Below are positions 16,766 through 25,431 of a stretch of 64,000 nt of DNA, piece after piece; the stretch's first letter is position 1, and the number at the start of each line of letters is the position of its first letter. Source of the stretch: Agromyces rhizosphaerae. Lineage in GTDB: Bacteria; Actinomycetota; Actinomycetes; Actinomycetales; Microbacteriaceae. The stretch is taken from NCBI RefSeq assembly GCF_027925245.1, contig NZ_BSDP01000001.1:2914001-2978000 (forward strand), in the 5' to 3' direction. The position numbers were made by a program, and so were the translations under genes. The notes below the pieces were generated by a model, which made no database searches, had not been told where the DNA came from, and saw only the letters and a list, made by a program, of their open reading frames with translations.

Positions 16766-17797
16766 TCAGCGCTCCGACGCGGCGAAGAACTCCCACGCGA
16801 CGAGCGGCCCGTCGAGGTGCGCGGTGGTCGCGCCCATCACGCGCGGCTGCGCGTAGACCGGGTTCGGCACGACGTGGCCGCCGTCCTCGACGGTGTACAG
16901 CACCACCGCGGCATCCGTGTCATCGCCGTACGCGGTGCGCACCACGTCGTCGCCCGTGCGCTCGACCACGGGCTCGCCCGCGACGCCGTTGCGCTCGGCG
17001 ATGACGCGCGCCGACTCCTCGGCCGAGTACACGTCGCCGAGGCTGCCGGCTAACGTGCCGGCCTCGCCGCCCTCGTACGGGTTGATCGGGTCGGCGGTGC
17101 CGAGCACGAACATGGTGGGCACGGCCTCGCCCGACCACTCGCAGGTGTCGTTCGCGGGTGCCGGCTGGGCGGCGGCGAACGCGGCGACGCCCGAGATGAG
17201 GTCGGGGCGCTCGGCGCCGAGGCGGATTGCCATGTGGCCGCCGTTCGAGAGGCCCGTCGCGTAGACGCGGGACGTGTCGATGCCGAGGTCGGATGCGGCG
17301 GCGCCGACGATCGCCTCGGCGAACGCCACGTCGTCGATGTCGTCGATGCGGGCCGGGTAGGGCGTCTCGGCGCGGCATCCGTGCCAGGTCTGCTCGTAGC
17401 CGTCGGGGTAGGCCATCACGAAGCCGCGCTCGACGGCGAGCTCGTCGAAGCGGTAGCCCGCGACCGTCCGCATCGCGGCGCTGTCGGCGTTGGAGCCGTG
17501 GAAGGCGAGCACCAGGGGCGCGTCGGCCGGCAGGTCGTCGGGCACGACGGTGGTGTAGGTGCGCTCGAGCCCGTCGACCGTGATCGTGTGCTGCTCGACG
17601 GACGCCGCGAGCTCGGGCTCGGCCGGGGCGGGCGAGTAGAGGAACCACGCGCCGAGGCCGCCGATGACGAGCACGAGGCCGCCGAGGATCGAGCCCGCGA
17701 CGATGAGCGCCCGGCGCAGCCGCGACCGGCGGCGCTTCGGCGCCGCGGAGGTCGTGGCCCCGGTCGGTGAGGTGGTGGGGGCGGCGGTGTCGGCCAA
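16766..17797 (-). CDS. Extracellular PHB-depolymerase-type esterase
   Basis: This encodes 343 residues. A Pro/Thr-rich start and a basic stretch (KRRRSRLRRA) lead to one transmembrane or signal helix (LIVAGSILGGLVLVIGGLGA, about 30-50). The rest is an alpha/beta hydrolase of the PHB depolymerase/feruloyl esterase (LpqC) group: LVLAFHGSNAD oxyanion region, nucleophile in GLSNGGHMA, Asp in LGTADPINPYEGG and His in EDGGHVVPNP. It likely cleaves ester bonds of polymers or cell-wall acyl groups outside the membrane. The start is TTG 17797, chosen for GAAGGAG six bases upstream. Confidence 0.82.
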   Translation of the reverse strand: MADTAAPTTSPTGATTSAAPKRRRSRLRRALIVAGSILGGLVLVIGGLGAWFLYSPAPAEPELAASVEQHTITVDGLERTYTTVVPDDLPADAPLVLAFHGSNADSAAMRTVAGYRFDELAVERGFVMAYPDGYEQTWHGCRAETPYPARIDDIDDVAFAEAIVGAAASDLGIDTSRVYATGLSNGGHMAIRLGAERPDLISGVAAFAAAQPAPANDTCEWSGEAVPTMFVLGTADPINPYEGGEAGTLAGSLGDVYSAEESARVIAERNGVAGEPVVERTGDDVVRTAYGDDTDAAVVLYTVEDGGHVVPNPVYAQPRVMGATTAHLDGPLVAWEFFAASER

Positions 17798-17889
17798 TGC
17801 TGCTCCTTCGCGCGCGGTCAGATGACCGCGTCACGATACCAAACAACGTTCGTGTTTCGAACTCGCGGCCGACTCCGCCGCCCGCCGCC

Positions 17890-19182
17890 TCAGACCGGGA
17901 GCACCTCCGGCAGTGCACCCGCGCCCGTGAAGAGGCGCTCGAACACGTTGCGCCGGTCGAACTGGAGGGCGTACTCGCGCGCCGCGTGCGACCGGGTGAG
18001 TCGCTCCTCGGGGCTGAGCGCCACCACGGCGGCGTCGATCGCCTCGGCGATCGCATCCGCGTCCTCCACGGGGATGATCGTCGCGTGGTCGCCCACCGCC
18101 TCGAGGATGCCGCCGGTGTCGGCCGTGATCACGGGGCCGCCGCCCGCGAGCATCTTCTCGGCGAGCGCGATGCCGAACGTCTCGACGAACTCGGGGCGCG
18201 GCTTGCTCGGCAGCACGTAGGTCGAGCAGCCGGCCATGAGGAACGGCTTCTCCGCGTCGTCGACGTCGTCGAGGAAGCGGATGCGGTCGGCCATCGGCGA
18301 GGCGGCCGCGATGGCGTGCAGCGCCTCGGCCTCCGGCCCGCGCCCGGCGATGATGAGCTGCTGGCTCGTGCTCGCCGCGCTCTTCTCGAAGCCCGCGATG
18401 AGGTCGTCGACGCCCTTCGCCTTGGTGAGCCGCGAGAGGAACAGGATGTACCCGTCGCGCGTGAGGCCGCGCGCCGCGAGGCGCGCCTCGAGCTCGGACT
18501 CGTCGAGGTCGAGGTACTGGTCGGTGTCGATCGCCGGGTAGGAGATCTCGATGCGCTCGCGGCACTGGTCTGCGAACTTCGTGCCGTGGAACGCGTCGAT
18601 CTCGGCCGCCGACGACACGATCAGCTCGCGCGTGTACTCCGAGACCGCGACGCAGTGGTCCTGGCTCAGGTAGCTCGACAGGATGTGCGCGGCAGCGCCG
18701 AACTGGCCCGACTCGACGCACGAGCGCACGACGTTCGTGACATCCGACCCCACCGCCTCGGCGATGGTCGTCACGTTGACGGGCAGGCCCGTGCTCCACG
18801 CCGCGCGCACCGCGTCGGACACCGCGACGGTGTGCGGGCTGAGGTAGAGCGACAGGCACACGGTCGGCACGCCGTCGGTGAACAGCTCGACCAGGCGCCC
18901 GGTGATGCCGGCCAGGTAGCGGCCGTCGGGCACCTTGTAGTCGCCGACCGGGTCGGGCCGCTCGACGAAGATGCCGTCGCTGTACGGCAGCACGCCGTCG
19001 AGGGGCTTCAGCGGAAGCCCGGTCGACTCGAGCCGATCGATCGGCCAGGTCACGATGCGCACCTCGTCGAAGCCGCGTTCTCGGGCCGTCTCCGCGAGAT
19101 TGCGCCCCTCGACCGAGTGCCCGCAGATCACGGGGTCGGCGCGGTTGACGATGACGAGGCGGTTCCGGGGCTTGGTCTCCAT
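17890..19182 (-). CDS. Glycosyltransferase (GT4-like)
   Basis: This encodes 430 residues. The N-domain starts RNRLVIVNRADPVICGHSVE; the C-domain shows the GT4 hallmarks ILFLSRLTKAKGVDDLIAGF, IIAGRGPEAEAL and ETFGIALAEKMLAGGGPVI, the EX7E-like loop that binds the nucleotide sugar. It is cytosolic. GGAGGAA sits 5 bases before ATG 19182. It lies between the mannosidase gene (upstream, 109 bases) and the esterase (downstream, 92 bases), all on the minus strand, so a shared role in a surface or storage glycan is possible but not shown. Confidence 0.78.
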   Translation of the reverse strand: METKPRNRLVIVNRADPVICGHSVEGRNLAETARERGFDEVRIVTWPIDRLESTGLPLKPLDGVLPYSDGIFVERPDPVGDYKVPDGRYLAGITGRLVELFTDGVPTVCLSLYLSPHTVAVSDAVRAAWSTGLPVNVTTIAEAVGSDVTNVVRSCVESGQFGAAAHILSSYLSQDHCVAVSEYTRELIVSSAAEIDAFHGTKFADQCRERIEISYPAIDTDQYLDLDESELEARLAARGLTRDGYILFLSRLTKAKGVDDLIAGFEKSAASTSQQLIIAGRGPEAEALHAIAAASPMADRIRFLDDVDDAEKPFLMAGCSTYVLPSKPRPEFVETFGIALAEKMLAGGGPVITADTGGILEAVGDHATIIPVEDADAIAEAIDAAVVALSPEERLTRSHAAREYALQFDRRNVFERLFTGAGALPEVLPV

Positions 19183-19290
19183 GGCTTCCTCCGGTGTTCG
19201 ATGGTGCGGTGATGCGGTGTTGCGCTTCGGGTGGACGGGGTTTCGGTTGCGGGTCTCGTGCTTCGGTCGGGCTGGTCTGGTCTGGGCTGG

Positions 19291-21549
19291 TCAGCGGACG
19301 GGTGTGGACGGCGGGCGCCGGTCGGTGCCCCAGGCGGACGGCTCGTCGCCCAGCTCGAGCACGAGTTCGCCGCCGCGGTGGAGCTCGTCGCCGCGCAGCC
19401 AGGTGCGATCGAGCGGTGCGCCGTTGAGCGTCGCCGACTGCACGTACTGCGCCGGGCCGTCGTGCTCGGGCTCGCGGAACCCGCGGGTGCGCACGAAGAA
19501 GGTCTCCTCGCCGCCGACGCGGATCTCCGACTCGGCGAACGACGGGGCGTTGACGAGGAAGCGGTTCTGGCCGGCGACGGGGAACATGCCGAGCGAGGCC
19601 CAGACGTACCAGGAGCTGAGGCCGCCCGAGTCGTCGTTGCCGGGGAGTCCGCCGCGACCGGTGCCGAACTGCTGCTGCACGATCGCGTGCACGACCTCGG
19701 CGGTGCGGTCGGGTCGCCCGGCGTAGTGATACGACCAGGGGGCCTCCATGTCGGGCTCGTTGTTGAGGCCCTCGAACCGGCCGAGCGAGTAGCCCGCCGC
19801 GAGCTCGGCCGGGCTCGGGTCGACGCCCGGCTGGGTGACCGGGTCGGCGCCGTACCCGAAGAAGTCGTCGAGCAGGCCGACGAACGCGTCGTCGCCGCCC
19901 GCGAGGTCGATGCGGCCCTCCATGTCGTGCAGCAGCCGGAACGAGTAGTTGTACTTGCTGCCCTCGTAGAAGGTCGAGTCGCGCAGCAGTCCGGATGCCG
20001 CGTCGAACGCGTTGACCCACTGGGCCGCGAGCGGCTCGAACTCCTTCACGAGCGCACGGTCGCCCATGCGCAGTGCGACCTTCGCCGTGCACCAGTAGCC
20101 GAACGCGAGGTCGAGCGTGTGGCTGATCGGGTGCGCGTGGCCCCGCAGCAGGAAGTCCTCGCCGTAGGTGCGGCGCAGGTCGTTGTGCATGTGCACGAGC
20201 GCCCAGTCCCAGTCGATGCCGGGCAGGCCGAGCTGGCACAGGTCGGCGAGGAACGTCTGCGCGAGCGCGCTGCCCTGGCGGGAGAACCGGTCGCTGCCGC
20301 GGGCCATGCGGTACCCGATGGGGAAGTTGCCCTCCTCCTCGCAGATCGTCAGCAGCGCGTTGCCCAGCTCGACGGCCTTCTCGGGCATCAGCGTGGTGAT
20401 GAGCGGCAGCTGCGTGCGGTAGATGTCCCACATGGTGCTGAGGTCGAACACGAACGGGCCGTCGGTCGGCCAGAACGGGCTCTCCTGCGGGGCGAGGCAC
20501 GGCTTGATCAGCGAGTGGTAGAGCGCGGTGCCGAAGATCGTCTCGCGGTCGGCCGACGGGGTGTCGACCGCGATCGAGCGCAGCTGCTTGCGCCACGCCT
20601 TCTGGGTGCGCTCGCGGCGGTACCCGAAGCGGTTCGCCCCCGACCCGCAGTCGCGCCGCAGGTTCTCGCGCGCCTGCTCGACGCCGCGCAGCGAGAATCC
20701 GATGCGGATCTCGATGGTGTGGCCGGGCTCGCTGGGGCCGGCCCACATGAGTCCGAACGGGCGCAGCGTCGTCGGGCGGATGTGGTCGAAGTCGAGCCGC
20801 GTGCCGCCGGGCATGAGCCGCCGGTCGTACCAGAGCATCTGCCGCCAGTGGTGCTCGTCGCACTCGATGTAGACCGACAGCGGCGTGCCCTCGACCACGA
20901 TCTCGCCCTGCGCGATGCCCGGGGCGACCTGCTCGAGGTGGGCGCGGAGCGGGATGGTCGAGCCGTACGGGATCGACAGGCCGCCCAGCGAGAAGTCGAT
21001 CACGATGCGCGCGTTCTCGTGCCGTGGGAACGTGTAGCGGTGCACCGCGCTCTTCGGGCCGACCGTGATCTCCGAGCGCACGCCCGAGTCGAGGGTCGCC
21101 GCGTAGTACCCGGGCGTCGCCTCCTCGTCCTCGATGCCCCAGGTGCGACCGAGCACGTCGAGCGGCTCGAGCATGGGGGTGACGCGGAAGTAGTTGTAGT
21201 ACTTGCGGATCGCGCCGGTGCCCGACTGCTGGAAGTGCGTGAAGCCGGATGCCACGGGCTCGTCGTGGATCGTGCGCGGCACGCCCTCGGTATTGAGGTC
21301 GTAGCGCCCGTAGCCGGTGGGGTAGGCGCCCGAGTACGCGCACGCCGACACCATGCCCAGCGGGTAGGTCGCCCCGGGGTGCGTGTTGCCGACCTGGGGC
21401 TTGGCCCACCACCACGTCGCCGCGAGACCGGTCTGCTTCGGGAGGGAAGTGACCTCGGTCCCGATGAACGGGTCGACGCGGTCGATCATGCCGTCGTTCC
21501 CGTCGTCGTCGGCGGCTGCGGCCGGGTGGTTCCGGTGGTGCCCATGCAT
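19291..21549 (-). CDS. GH92-family alpha-mannosidase, no signal peptide
   Basis: This encodes 752 residues of glycoside hydrolase family 92 (exo-acting, calcium-dependent alpha-mannosidases). The start VDPFIGTEVTS and the GNTHPGATYPLGMV region are the family opening. YEGSKYNYSFRLLHD holds the predicted acid Glu, and GNDDSGGLSSWYVWASLGMF holds the catalytic Asp region. No signal peptide is seen, so it should act inside the cell, unlike many GH92 enzymes. The start may be ATG 21549 or ATG 21489 (MIDRVDPF), the latter closer to the family N-terminus. It is divergent from ssrA. Confidence 0.9.
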   Translation of the reverse strand: MHGHHRNHPAAAADDDGNDGMIDRVDPFIGTEVTSLPKQTGLAATWWWAKPQVGNTHPGATYPLGMVSACAYSGAYPTGYGRYDLNTEGVPRTIHDEPVASGFTHFQQSGTGAIRKYYNYFRVTPMLEPLDVLGRTWGIEDEEATPGYYAATLDSGVRSEITVGPKSAVHRYTFPRHENARIVIDFSLGGLSIPYGSTIPLRAHLEQVAPGIAQGEIVVEGTPLSVYIECDEHHWRQMLWYDRRLMPGGTRLDFDHIRPTTLRPFGLMWAGPSEPGHTIEIRIGFSLRGVEQARENLRRDCGSGANRFGYRRERTQKAWRKQLRSIAVDTPSADRETIFGTALYHSLIKPCLAPQESPFWPTDGPFVFDLSTMWDIYRTQLPLITTLMPEKAVELGNALLTICEEEGNFPIGYRMARGSDRFSRQGSALAQTFLADLCQLGLPGIDWDWALVHMHNDLRRTYGEDFLLRGHAHPISHTLDLAFGYWCTAKVALRMGDRALVKEFEPLAAQWVNAFDAASGLLRDSTFYEGSKYNYSFRLLHDMEGRIDLAGGDDAFVGLLDDFFGYGADPVTQPGVDPSPAELAAGYSLGRFEGLNNEPDMEAPWSYHYAGRPDRTAEVVHAIVQQQFGTGRGGLPGNDDSGGLSSWYVWASLGMFPVAGQNRFLVNAPSFAESEIRVGGEETFFVRTRGFREPEHDGPAQYVQSATLNGAPLDRTWLRGDELHRGGELVLELGDEPSAWGTDRRPPSTPVR

Positions 21550-21672
21550 GGACGGTATGGGCGCAATGTGTTGATCGCATTACGTACGTGTGACGGGCTG
21601 GCGACGAGGCATCCGCCTGCTCTCGGCCGTGTCGGCGGTGCACAGGGAATGGCGCGGGATCCGGAGAGGTTG

Positions 21673-21678
21673 TATTCT
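21673..21678 (+). promoter_or_regulatory. Candidate -10 box of ssrA
   Basis: TATTCT lies about 80 bases before the mature 5' end of tmRNA, a distance expected for a precursor trimmed by RNase P. No good -35 box is seen; a TTGACA at 21709 has no matching -10 box. Confidence 0.35.
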
Positions 21679-21756
21679 GAAAGGCCGCGCACCCCTCGGG
21701 TCGCGGGATTGACAACTCCACAGCGTGCGACGACGACCCGCCATCCGGCGGCTCAT

Positions 21757-22126
21757 GGGGATGATCGGTTTCGACATTGCCTGTGTGCCCACGAGAAGCG
21801 GGCCGAGGATGCAGAGTTATCTCGTAAACGCCCTCTGCACACCAATAACTGCCAATAAGAAGCAGTCCGACTTCGCCCTCGCTGCCTAAGCGAGCCCGAT
21901 AGTCCGTCAGCCCGGGTGTGTTCCCGCCCCGGGTCCTGGCGTCATCTAGGGAACTCGCTGCGCGACGTCGCCTGAGCGTCGTGCGGGACTTTCCTCAGGC
22001 TGGGCCTGTCGACTTGGATGCCTGTGGCAAAGGTCGGGGCCGAGCAGAACGCCTTCACAGGCTGCGCCCGGAGAATGCGTGGAATCTCAGCGATGGACGG
22101 GGGTTCAATTCCCCCCATCTCCACCA
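21757..22126 (+). ncRNA. ssrA: tmRNA (transfer-messenger RNA)
   Basis: The 370-base RNA rescues stalled ribosomes with SmpB. The 5' end GGGGATG (21757-21763) pairs with CATCTCC (22116-22122) near the 3' end to form the tRNA-like acceptor stem, followed by A and an encoded CCA (22124-22126). The conserved TCGGTTTCGACA follows the 5' arm and the T-arm GGTTCAATTCC precedes the 3' arm. The mRNA part starts with a GCC resume codon at 21851 and encodes ANKKQSDFALAA, ending at TAA (21887-21889); the ALAA end is the usual protease-targeting tag. GH92 mannosidase is divergent; lipoprotein genes follow. Confidence 0.96.
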
Positions 22127-22198
22127 CCGGTCGTCGTCGCACGCTGCGGAGCCCTCGCTCGTCGGTCACACGGCGACGGATGCCCCGGACGACCGATC

Positions 22199-23029
22199 TC
22201 AGTCGCGCACGATCACGGTCGGAGACGGGTCCTCGAGTCCGTCGCGCAGTTCAACGCCGGTCCAGCGCACGGGCGCCTCGGCGAAGACCGGCCCGAGGAT
22301 CTCCCACATCTCGTCCGCGTCGTCGCCGACGAAGTACAGCTCGTATCCGTGGTCGCCGATGTCGTTGCCGTCGATGCGGCCCGCACCGGCACGATTCAGG
22401 GCCGAGTCCGCCTCGAGCTCGGTCGGCAGGAGCGCGTCCATGAGCCCGAGGTCGAACTGCTCGTCGCCCTCGAACGAGACCACCACCCAGGCGCTCGCGT
22501 CGGCGGCGCCGGGGCCCGCACCGGCGAGGGTGCCCGTCGTCAGGCCCGCGGGGTCGAACACCATGCAGAGCACGCGACGGTCGTCGACCTCGTCCCAGCT
22601 CTCCACCGTCGGGGCGAAGTAGTACCAGTTGAGGGAGGACAGCGACCATTCGACCCCGACGAACGACTCGAAGGCCGCGTCGCACTCCGCCGCGACCATC
22701 GGGAACAACTCGTCGTCCGACGGCAACGACGTCGTGCCGAGGTCGAACTCGTGGAACGCCTCAGCCAGGTGCGGATCCGAGCACGGCATGACGGGCACCA
22801 CGTCCACGATGCCGTCGGGGCCGAAGTCCCCGACGCAGTCGCCGACGAGCAGCTCGCTCGGCTGGCGCACCCCCGCCTCGGTGATCGGCTCGGGCGACGA
22901 GGGGAGCTCCACGACCCCGCCCGGCCGGAATGCGTCGGCGACCAGCGAGCAGCCGGCGAGCATCGCCACGGCCGACGCCGCCAGAGCGAACCGGCCGACC
23001 GCCCGAGCCAGCCGACCTCCGTCACGCAC
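22199..23029 (-). CDS. Septum-formation-domain lipoprotein (paralog A)
   Basis: This encodes about 276 residues from GTG 23029. The signal peptide ends in a lipobox, AVAMLAGC, so it is lipid-anchored on the outer face of the membrane. The mature part has the Septum_form-type pattern: LLVGDCVGDF, VPVMPCSDPHLAEAFHEFDL, and AAECDAAFESFVGVEW, with three Cys that can pair. Proteins with this domain were first linked to septum formation in streptomycetes; the molecular role is unknown. The start is supported by its paralog at 24065-24589: both have the same GAGATCGGAGCCC stretch directly before a GTG. The frame continues upstream to 23308 without coding character. Confidence 0.75.
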   Translation of the reverse strand: MRDGGRLARAVGRFALAASAVAMLAGCSLVADAFRPGGVVELPSSPEPITEAGVRQPSELLVGDCVGDFGPDGIVDVVPVMPCSDPHLAEAFHEFDLGTTSLPSDDELFPMVAAECDAAFESFVGVEWSLSSLNWYYFAPTVESWDEVDDRRVLCMVFDPAGLTTGTLAGAGPGAADASAWVVVSFEGDEQFDLGLMDALLPTELEADSALNRAGAGRIDGNDIGDHGYELYFVGDDADEMWEILGPVFAEAPVRWTGVELRDGLEDPSPTVIVRD

Positions 23030-23129
23030 CCGGGCTCCGATCTCGATGGAGCCTGCAGCGTATCGGCCGGCCGCTCCCGTCGCCGGGATGTCCACAGGCA
23101 CTCGGGCGGATGCCGCCGGGCGACCGCGC

Positions 23130-23393
23130 TCAGAGGCGATCGTCGAGCGGCACGTCGCCGTTCGGCGCCGTCTCCGGGTCGGGGACGCGGTCGTAGCGCC
23201 GGTACAGCGTCTGCCCCGGCATCGGGAGTCCCTGGGCGCGGGCCTGCGCCGCTGCGGACACCCAGCTGCCGCGCCGTTCCCAGGTCGCGCCGTCCCACCC
23301 GACGGCACCCTCCCCGTCGAAGTCGAGGTCGCGCACGTCCACGAGCGCGACCACGGCGCCGTCCATGAAGAGTGCCACCTGCTCGATCGCCAT
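23130..23393 (-). CDS. Small hypothetical protein
   Basis: This encodes 87 residues from ATG 23393. The first half looks like a small beta sheet (MAIEQVALFMDGAVVALVDV), then WDGATWERRGSWVSAA and a charged tail. No family is recognised. It sits on the minus strand inside the run between the two septum-type lipoprotein genes. The alternative is a chance frame, but residue composition and position favour a real gene. Confidence 0.5.
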   Translation of the reverse strand: MAIEQVALFMDGAVVALVDVRDLDFDGEGAVGWDGATWERRGSWVSAAAQARAQGLPMPGQTLYRRYDRVPDPETAPNGDVPLDDRL

Positions 23394-23479
23394 GCGCGGA
23401 GTGTACGTGCGCGGCTCGTCGCGCAGGTGAACAGCCGGTGGCGCGCGCCGGCGGCCGGCGTAGGCGGTTCAGCGGCCCT

Positions 23480-24046
23480 TCACTCGGATCCGAGCCCGCC
23501 CACCATCAGGAGGCTGCGCAGCCGTGCGCGATACGCTCCGACGCGGTCGTACGAGAGCCCGATCCGGTCGCCGACCTGGAACGCCTCGCTGCCGGACTTC
23601 GTGAGGCGTGCGTGGCTCTTCGCGTCGACGGTGTCCTGCCCGTGGACGACCAGGTTCCGCACCACGCCGACCTCCGAAGCTCCGGCGAGTCCGTCGACGA
23701 CATCACTCCAGTCCCGACCTGCGTGGCCGAGGAGGCGCGTGCCCCAATCCTCCACGCCGGCGACGGTGCGCGAGTCGATGCCGAGCCGATCGAGGGCGGC
23801 CGCCTCCGCGAGCGCGTACGAGAGCACGAGGGACGCGGCCAGGACGGTGCGCTCGTCGTCGAGCGCCGCCAGATGCTCGGTGACGCGCACGGTGACCTTG
23901 CTGCCGTTCGGCTGCGCCTTCAGCTTCAGCTGCGACTTGTTGGTCAGGCTCAGGCCTTCCCAGAACGACCGCTCGCGATCCATGGCGATCCGCGTGCTGA
24001 TGAGCGACCGGGTGAGCGCGCCCCAGCGGATCCAGATGTCCGTCAT
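23480..24046 (-). CDS. Hypothetical protein with HEPN-like RNLVVH motif
   Basis: This encodes 188 residues, mostly helical, without signal or membrane segment. The stretch EVGVVRNLVVHGQDT (125-139) contains Arg130-Asn131-x3-His135, the R-N-x3-H form of the Rx4-6H motif that is the RNA-cutting site of HEPN proteins, and the surrounding helices (EDWGTRLLG before, YRARLRSLLMVGG after) fit the fold. I infer a HEPN-like protein, perhaps an RNase; this is motif-based only. It lies 18 bases after the second septum-type lipoprotein gene on the same strand. Confidence 0.5.
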   Translation of the reverse strand: MTDIWIRWGALTRSLISTRIAMDRERSFWEGLSLTNKSQLKLKAQPNGSKVTVRVTEHLAALDDERTVLAASLVLSYALAEAAALDRLGIDSRTVAGVEDWGTRLLGHAGRDWSDVVDGLAGASEVGVVRNLVVHGQDTVDAKSHARLTKSGSEAFQVGDRIGLSYDRVGAYRARLRSLLMVGGLGSE

Positions 24047-24064
24047 GCTCCCTGGCCCCCGTGA

Positions 24065-24589
24065 CTAGATACCCGCGCCCTCGAGTGAGCCGGTGACCGG
24101 GCCGGTCGGGTCGTACACGAAGCACTGCACGACGCGGTCGCCGACCTCGTTCCATGACGTCTCGGTCGGGAAGACCGAGTACCAGTCGAGCACCGAGTCG
24201 ACCCAGTCGACGCCGACGTACTCCGCGAAGGCGGCGTCGCACTCCTCGAGGGAGGCCTCGTCGATCACCTCGAGTTCGGGGTACGCGTCACCGGTCAGGT
24301 CGAACTCGTGCATGACCTCGTAGTCGTGCGGCTCGTCGCACGGCACGACGTCGATCTGGTCGATCTCGTCCTCGTCCGTGATGCCGCCGAGGCAGTCGCC
24401 GATGCGCACGTTCAGCACGTGCGTCTGGCCGCTCTCGACGACCTCCTGCGATTCCGCATCGCGCACGGGCGGCAGTTCGTAGCCCGTCGTGGCGGCCTCG
24501 ATCAGGGCGCATCCGCTCAGCAGTGCCGCAACCGCAGTCGCTGCCGCGGCCGACGCGATCGCACGGGGGAGGGGACGTCGTGCGCGCAC
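24065..24589 (-). CDS. Septum-formation-domain lipoprotein (paralog B)
   Basis: This encodes 174 residues from GTG 24589. The lipobox ALLSGC ends a short signal, and the domain repeats the paralog's pattern: VRIGDCLGGI, VVPCDEPHDYEVMHEFDL and LEECDAAFAEYVGVDW, then WYSVFPTETSWNEVGDR. It ends earlier than paralog A, which has an additional C-terminal part of about 80 residues. GGAG sits 6-7 bases before the GTG in the same context as paralog A, which suggests duplication including the leader. It is divergent from the S51 peptidase gene. Confidence 0.75.
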   Translation of the reverse strand: MRARRPLPRAIASAAAATAVAALLSGCALIEAATTGYELPPVRDAESQEVVESGQTHVLNVRIGDCLGGITDEDEIDQIDVVPCDEPHDYEVMHEFDLTGDAYPELEVIDEASLEECDAAFAEYVGVDWVDSVLDWYSVFPTETSWNEVGDRVVQCFVYDPTGPVTGSLEGAGI

Positions 24590-24714
24590 GCGGGGCTCCG
24601 ATCTCGGGGTGGGCCTGAATGGTATCGACCGGGTGCGACGAGCGGGTGCTTCTCCACAGCGCCTCGCCGCTCCGTGCGCAGCGTCGTGCGTCACCGGCCG
24701 GTCGTACACTCGGA

Positions 24715-24720
24715 AACGGT
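24715..24720 (+). promoter_or_regulatory. -10 box for the S51 peptidase gene
   Basis: TACACT lies 33 bases before ATG 24754, leaving room for the ribosome site GAAGGGA; this is an ordinary leadered promoter in contrast to several neighbours. Confidence 0.4.
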
Positions 24721-24753
24721 CGAAGCACCTGCATCCGCCACCGAAGGGAACCG

Positions 24754-25431
24754 ATGAAGCTGCTCCTCGCCTCTGCGGGCGTCACCAATCCGAGCATCCG
24801 GGGTGCGCTGGTGGAGATGCTCGGGAAGCCGATCTCCGAGGCATCCGCGCTCGCCATCCCGACCGCGAGCTGGGGGCACCCGTTCGTCGAACCGGCGCGG
24901 CCGTACGAGTTCATCAGCGGGCGGGAGCCGCGCACGCCCATGACCGAGCTGGGATGGAAGTCGGTGGGCGTGCTCGAGCTCACGGCGCTGCCGACGGTGG
25001 AGCGCGAGCGCTGGACGCGCTGGGTCGACGAGACCGACGTCTTCCTCGTGGGCGGCGGCGACGCCGTCTACCTGGCGCACTGGATGCGGGAGTCGGGCCT
25101 GGCGGACCTGTTGCCGACGTACGACGAGAAGGTCTGGGTCGGCCTCAGTGCGGGCAGCATGGTGATGACCCCGCGCGTCGGCTCCGAGTTCCTCGCGGGC
25201 GAGTCGATCACCGGTACCGACGAGACCCTCGGCGTCGTCGACTTCTCGATCTTCCCGCACCTCGAGCACCCCGAACTGCGCGAGAACACCATGGCCGCTG
25301 CCGAGAAGTGGGCCGAGCGGCTCGGGGGCCACGCCTACGCGATCGACGACGCGACGGCGATCAGGGTGGTCGACGGCGCGGTCGACGTGATCTCGGAGGG
25401 GACATGGCGGTACTTCCCGGCCGGCACGTGA
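24754..25431 (+). CDS. Peptidase family S51 (peptidase E-like)
   Basis: This encodes 225 residues. The nucleophile is Ser132 in the elbow GLSAGSM, preceded by the oxyanion glycine patch FLVGGGDAVYL (97-107); the likely His is in IFPHLEHPE. Family S51 enzymes are cytosolic serine peptidases, including aspartyl dipeptidase and cyanophycinase relatives; the substrate here is uncertain. GAAGGGA precedes the ATG. The last bases overlap the start region of the pyruvate kinase-like gene, so the two are likely translated together. Confidence 0.82.
   Translation: MKLLLASAGVTNPSIRGALVEMLGKPISEASALAIPTASWGHPFVEPARPYEFISGREPRTPMTELGWKSVGVLELTALPTVERERWTRWVDETDVFLVGGGDAVYLAHWMRESGLADLLPTYDEKVWVGLSAGSMVMTPRVGSEFLAGESITGTDETLGVVDFSIFPHLEHPELRENTMAAAEKWAERLGGHAYAIDDATAIRVVDGAVDVISEGTWRYFPAGT

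Noticed and set aside
21530..21600. Operator-like inverted repeat before the GH92 gene
   Set aside because: ATGTGTTGATCGCAT has only short matching ends and could arise by chance; no regulator gene is adjacent.
17831..21721. A 1296-codon minus-strand open frame
   Set aside because: It overlaps the glycosyltransferase and GH92 genes in another frame; residues are Arg/His/Pro-rich without domains. Long empty frames are expected at this GC content.
22116..22160. Attachment site at the 3' end of ssrA
   Set aside because: ssrA ends are common integration sites, but no integrase follows and I see no second copy of the ssrA 3' end in the window.
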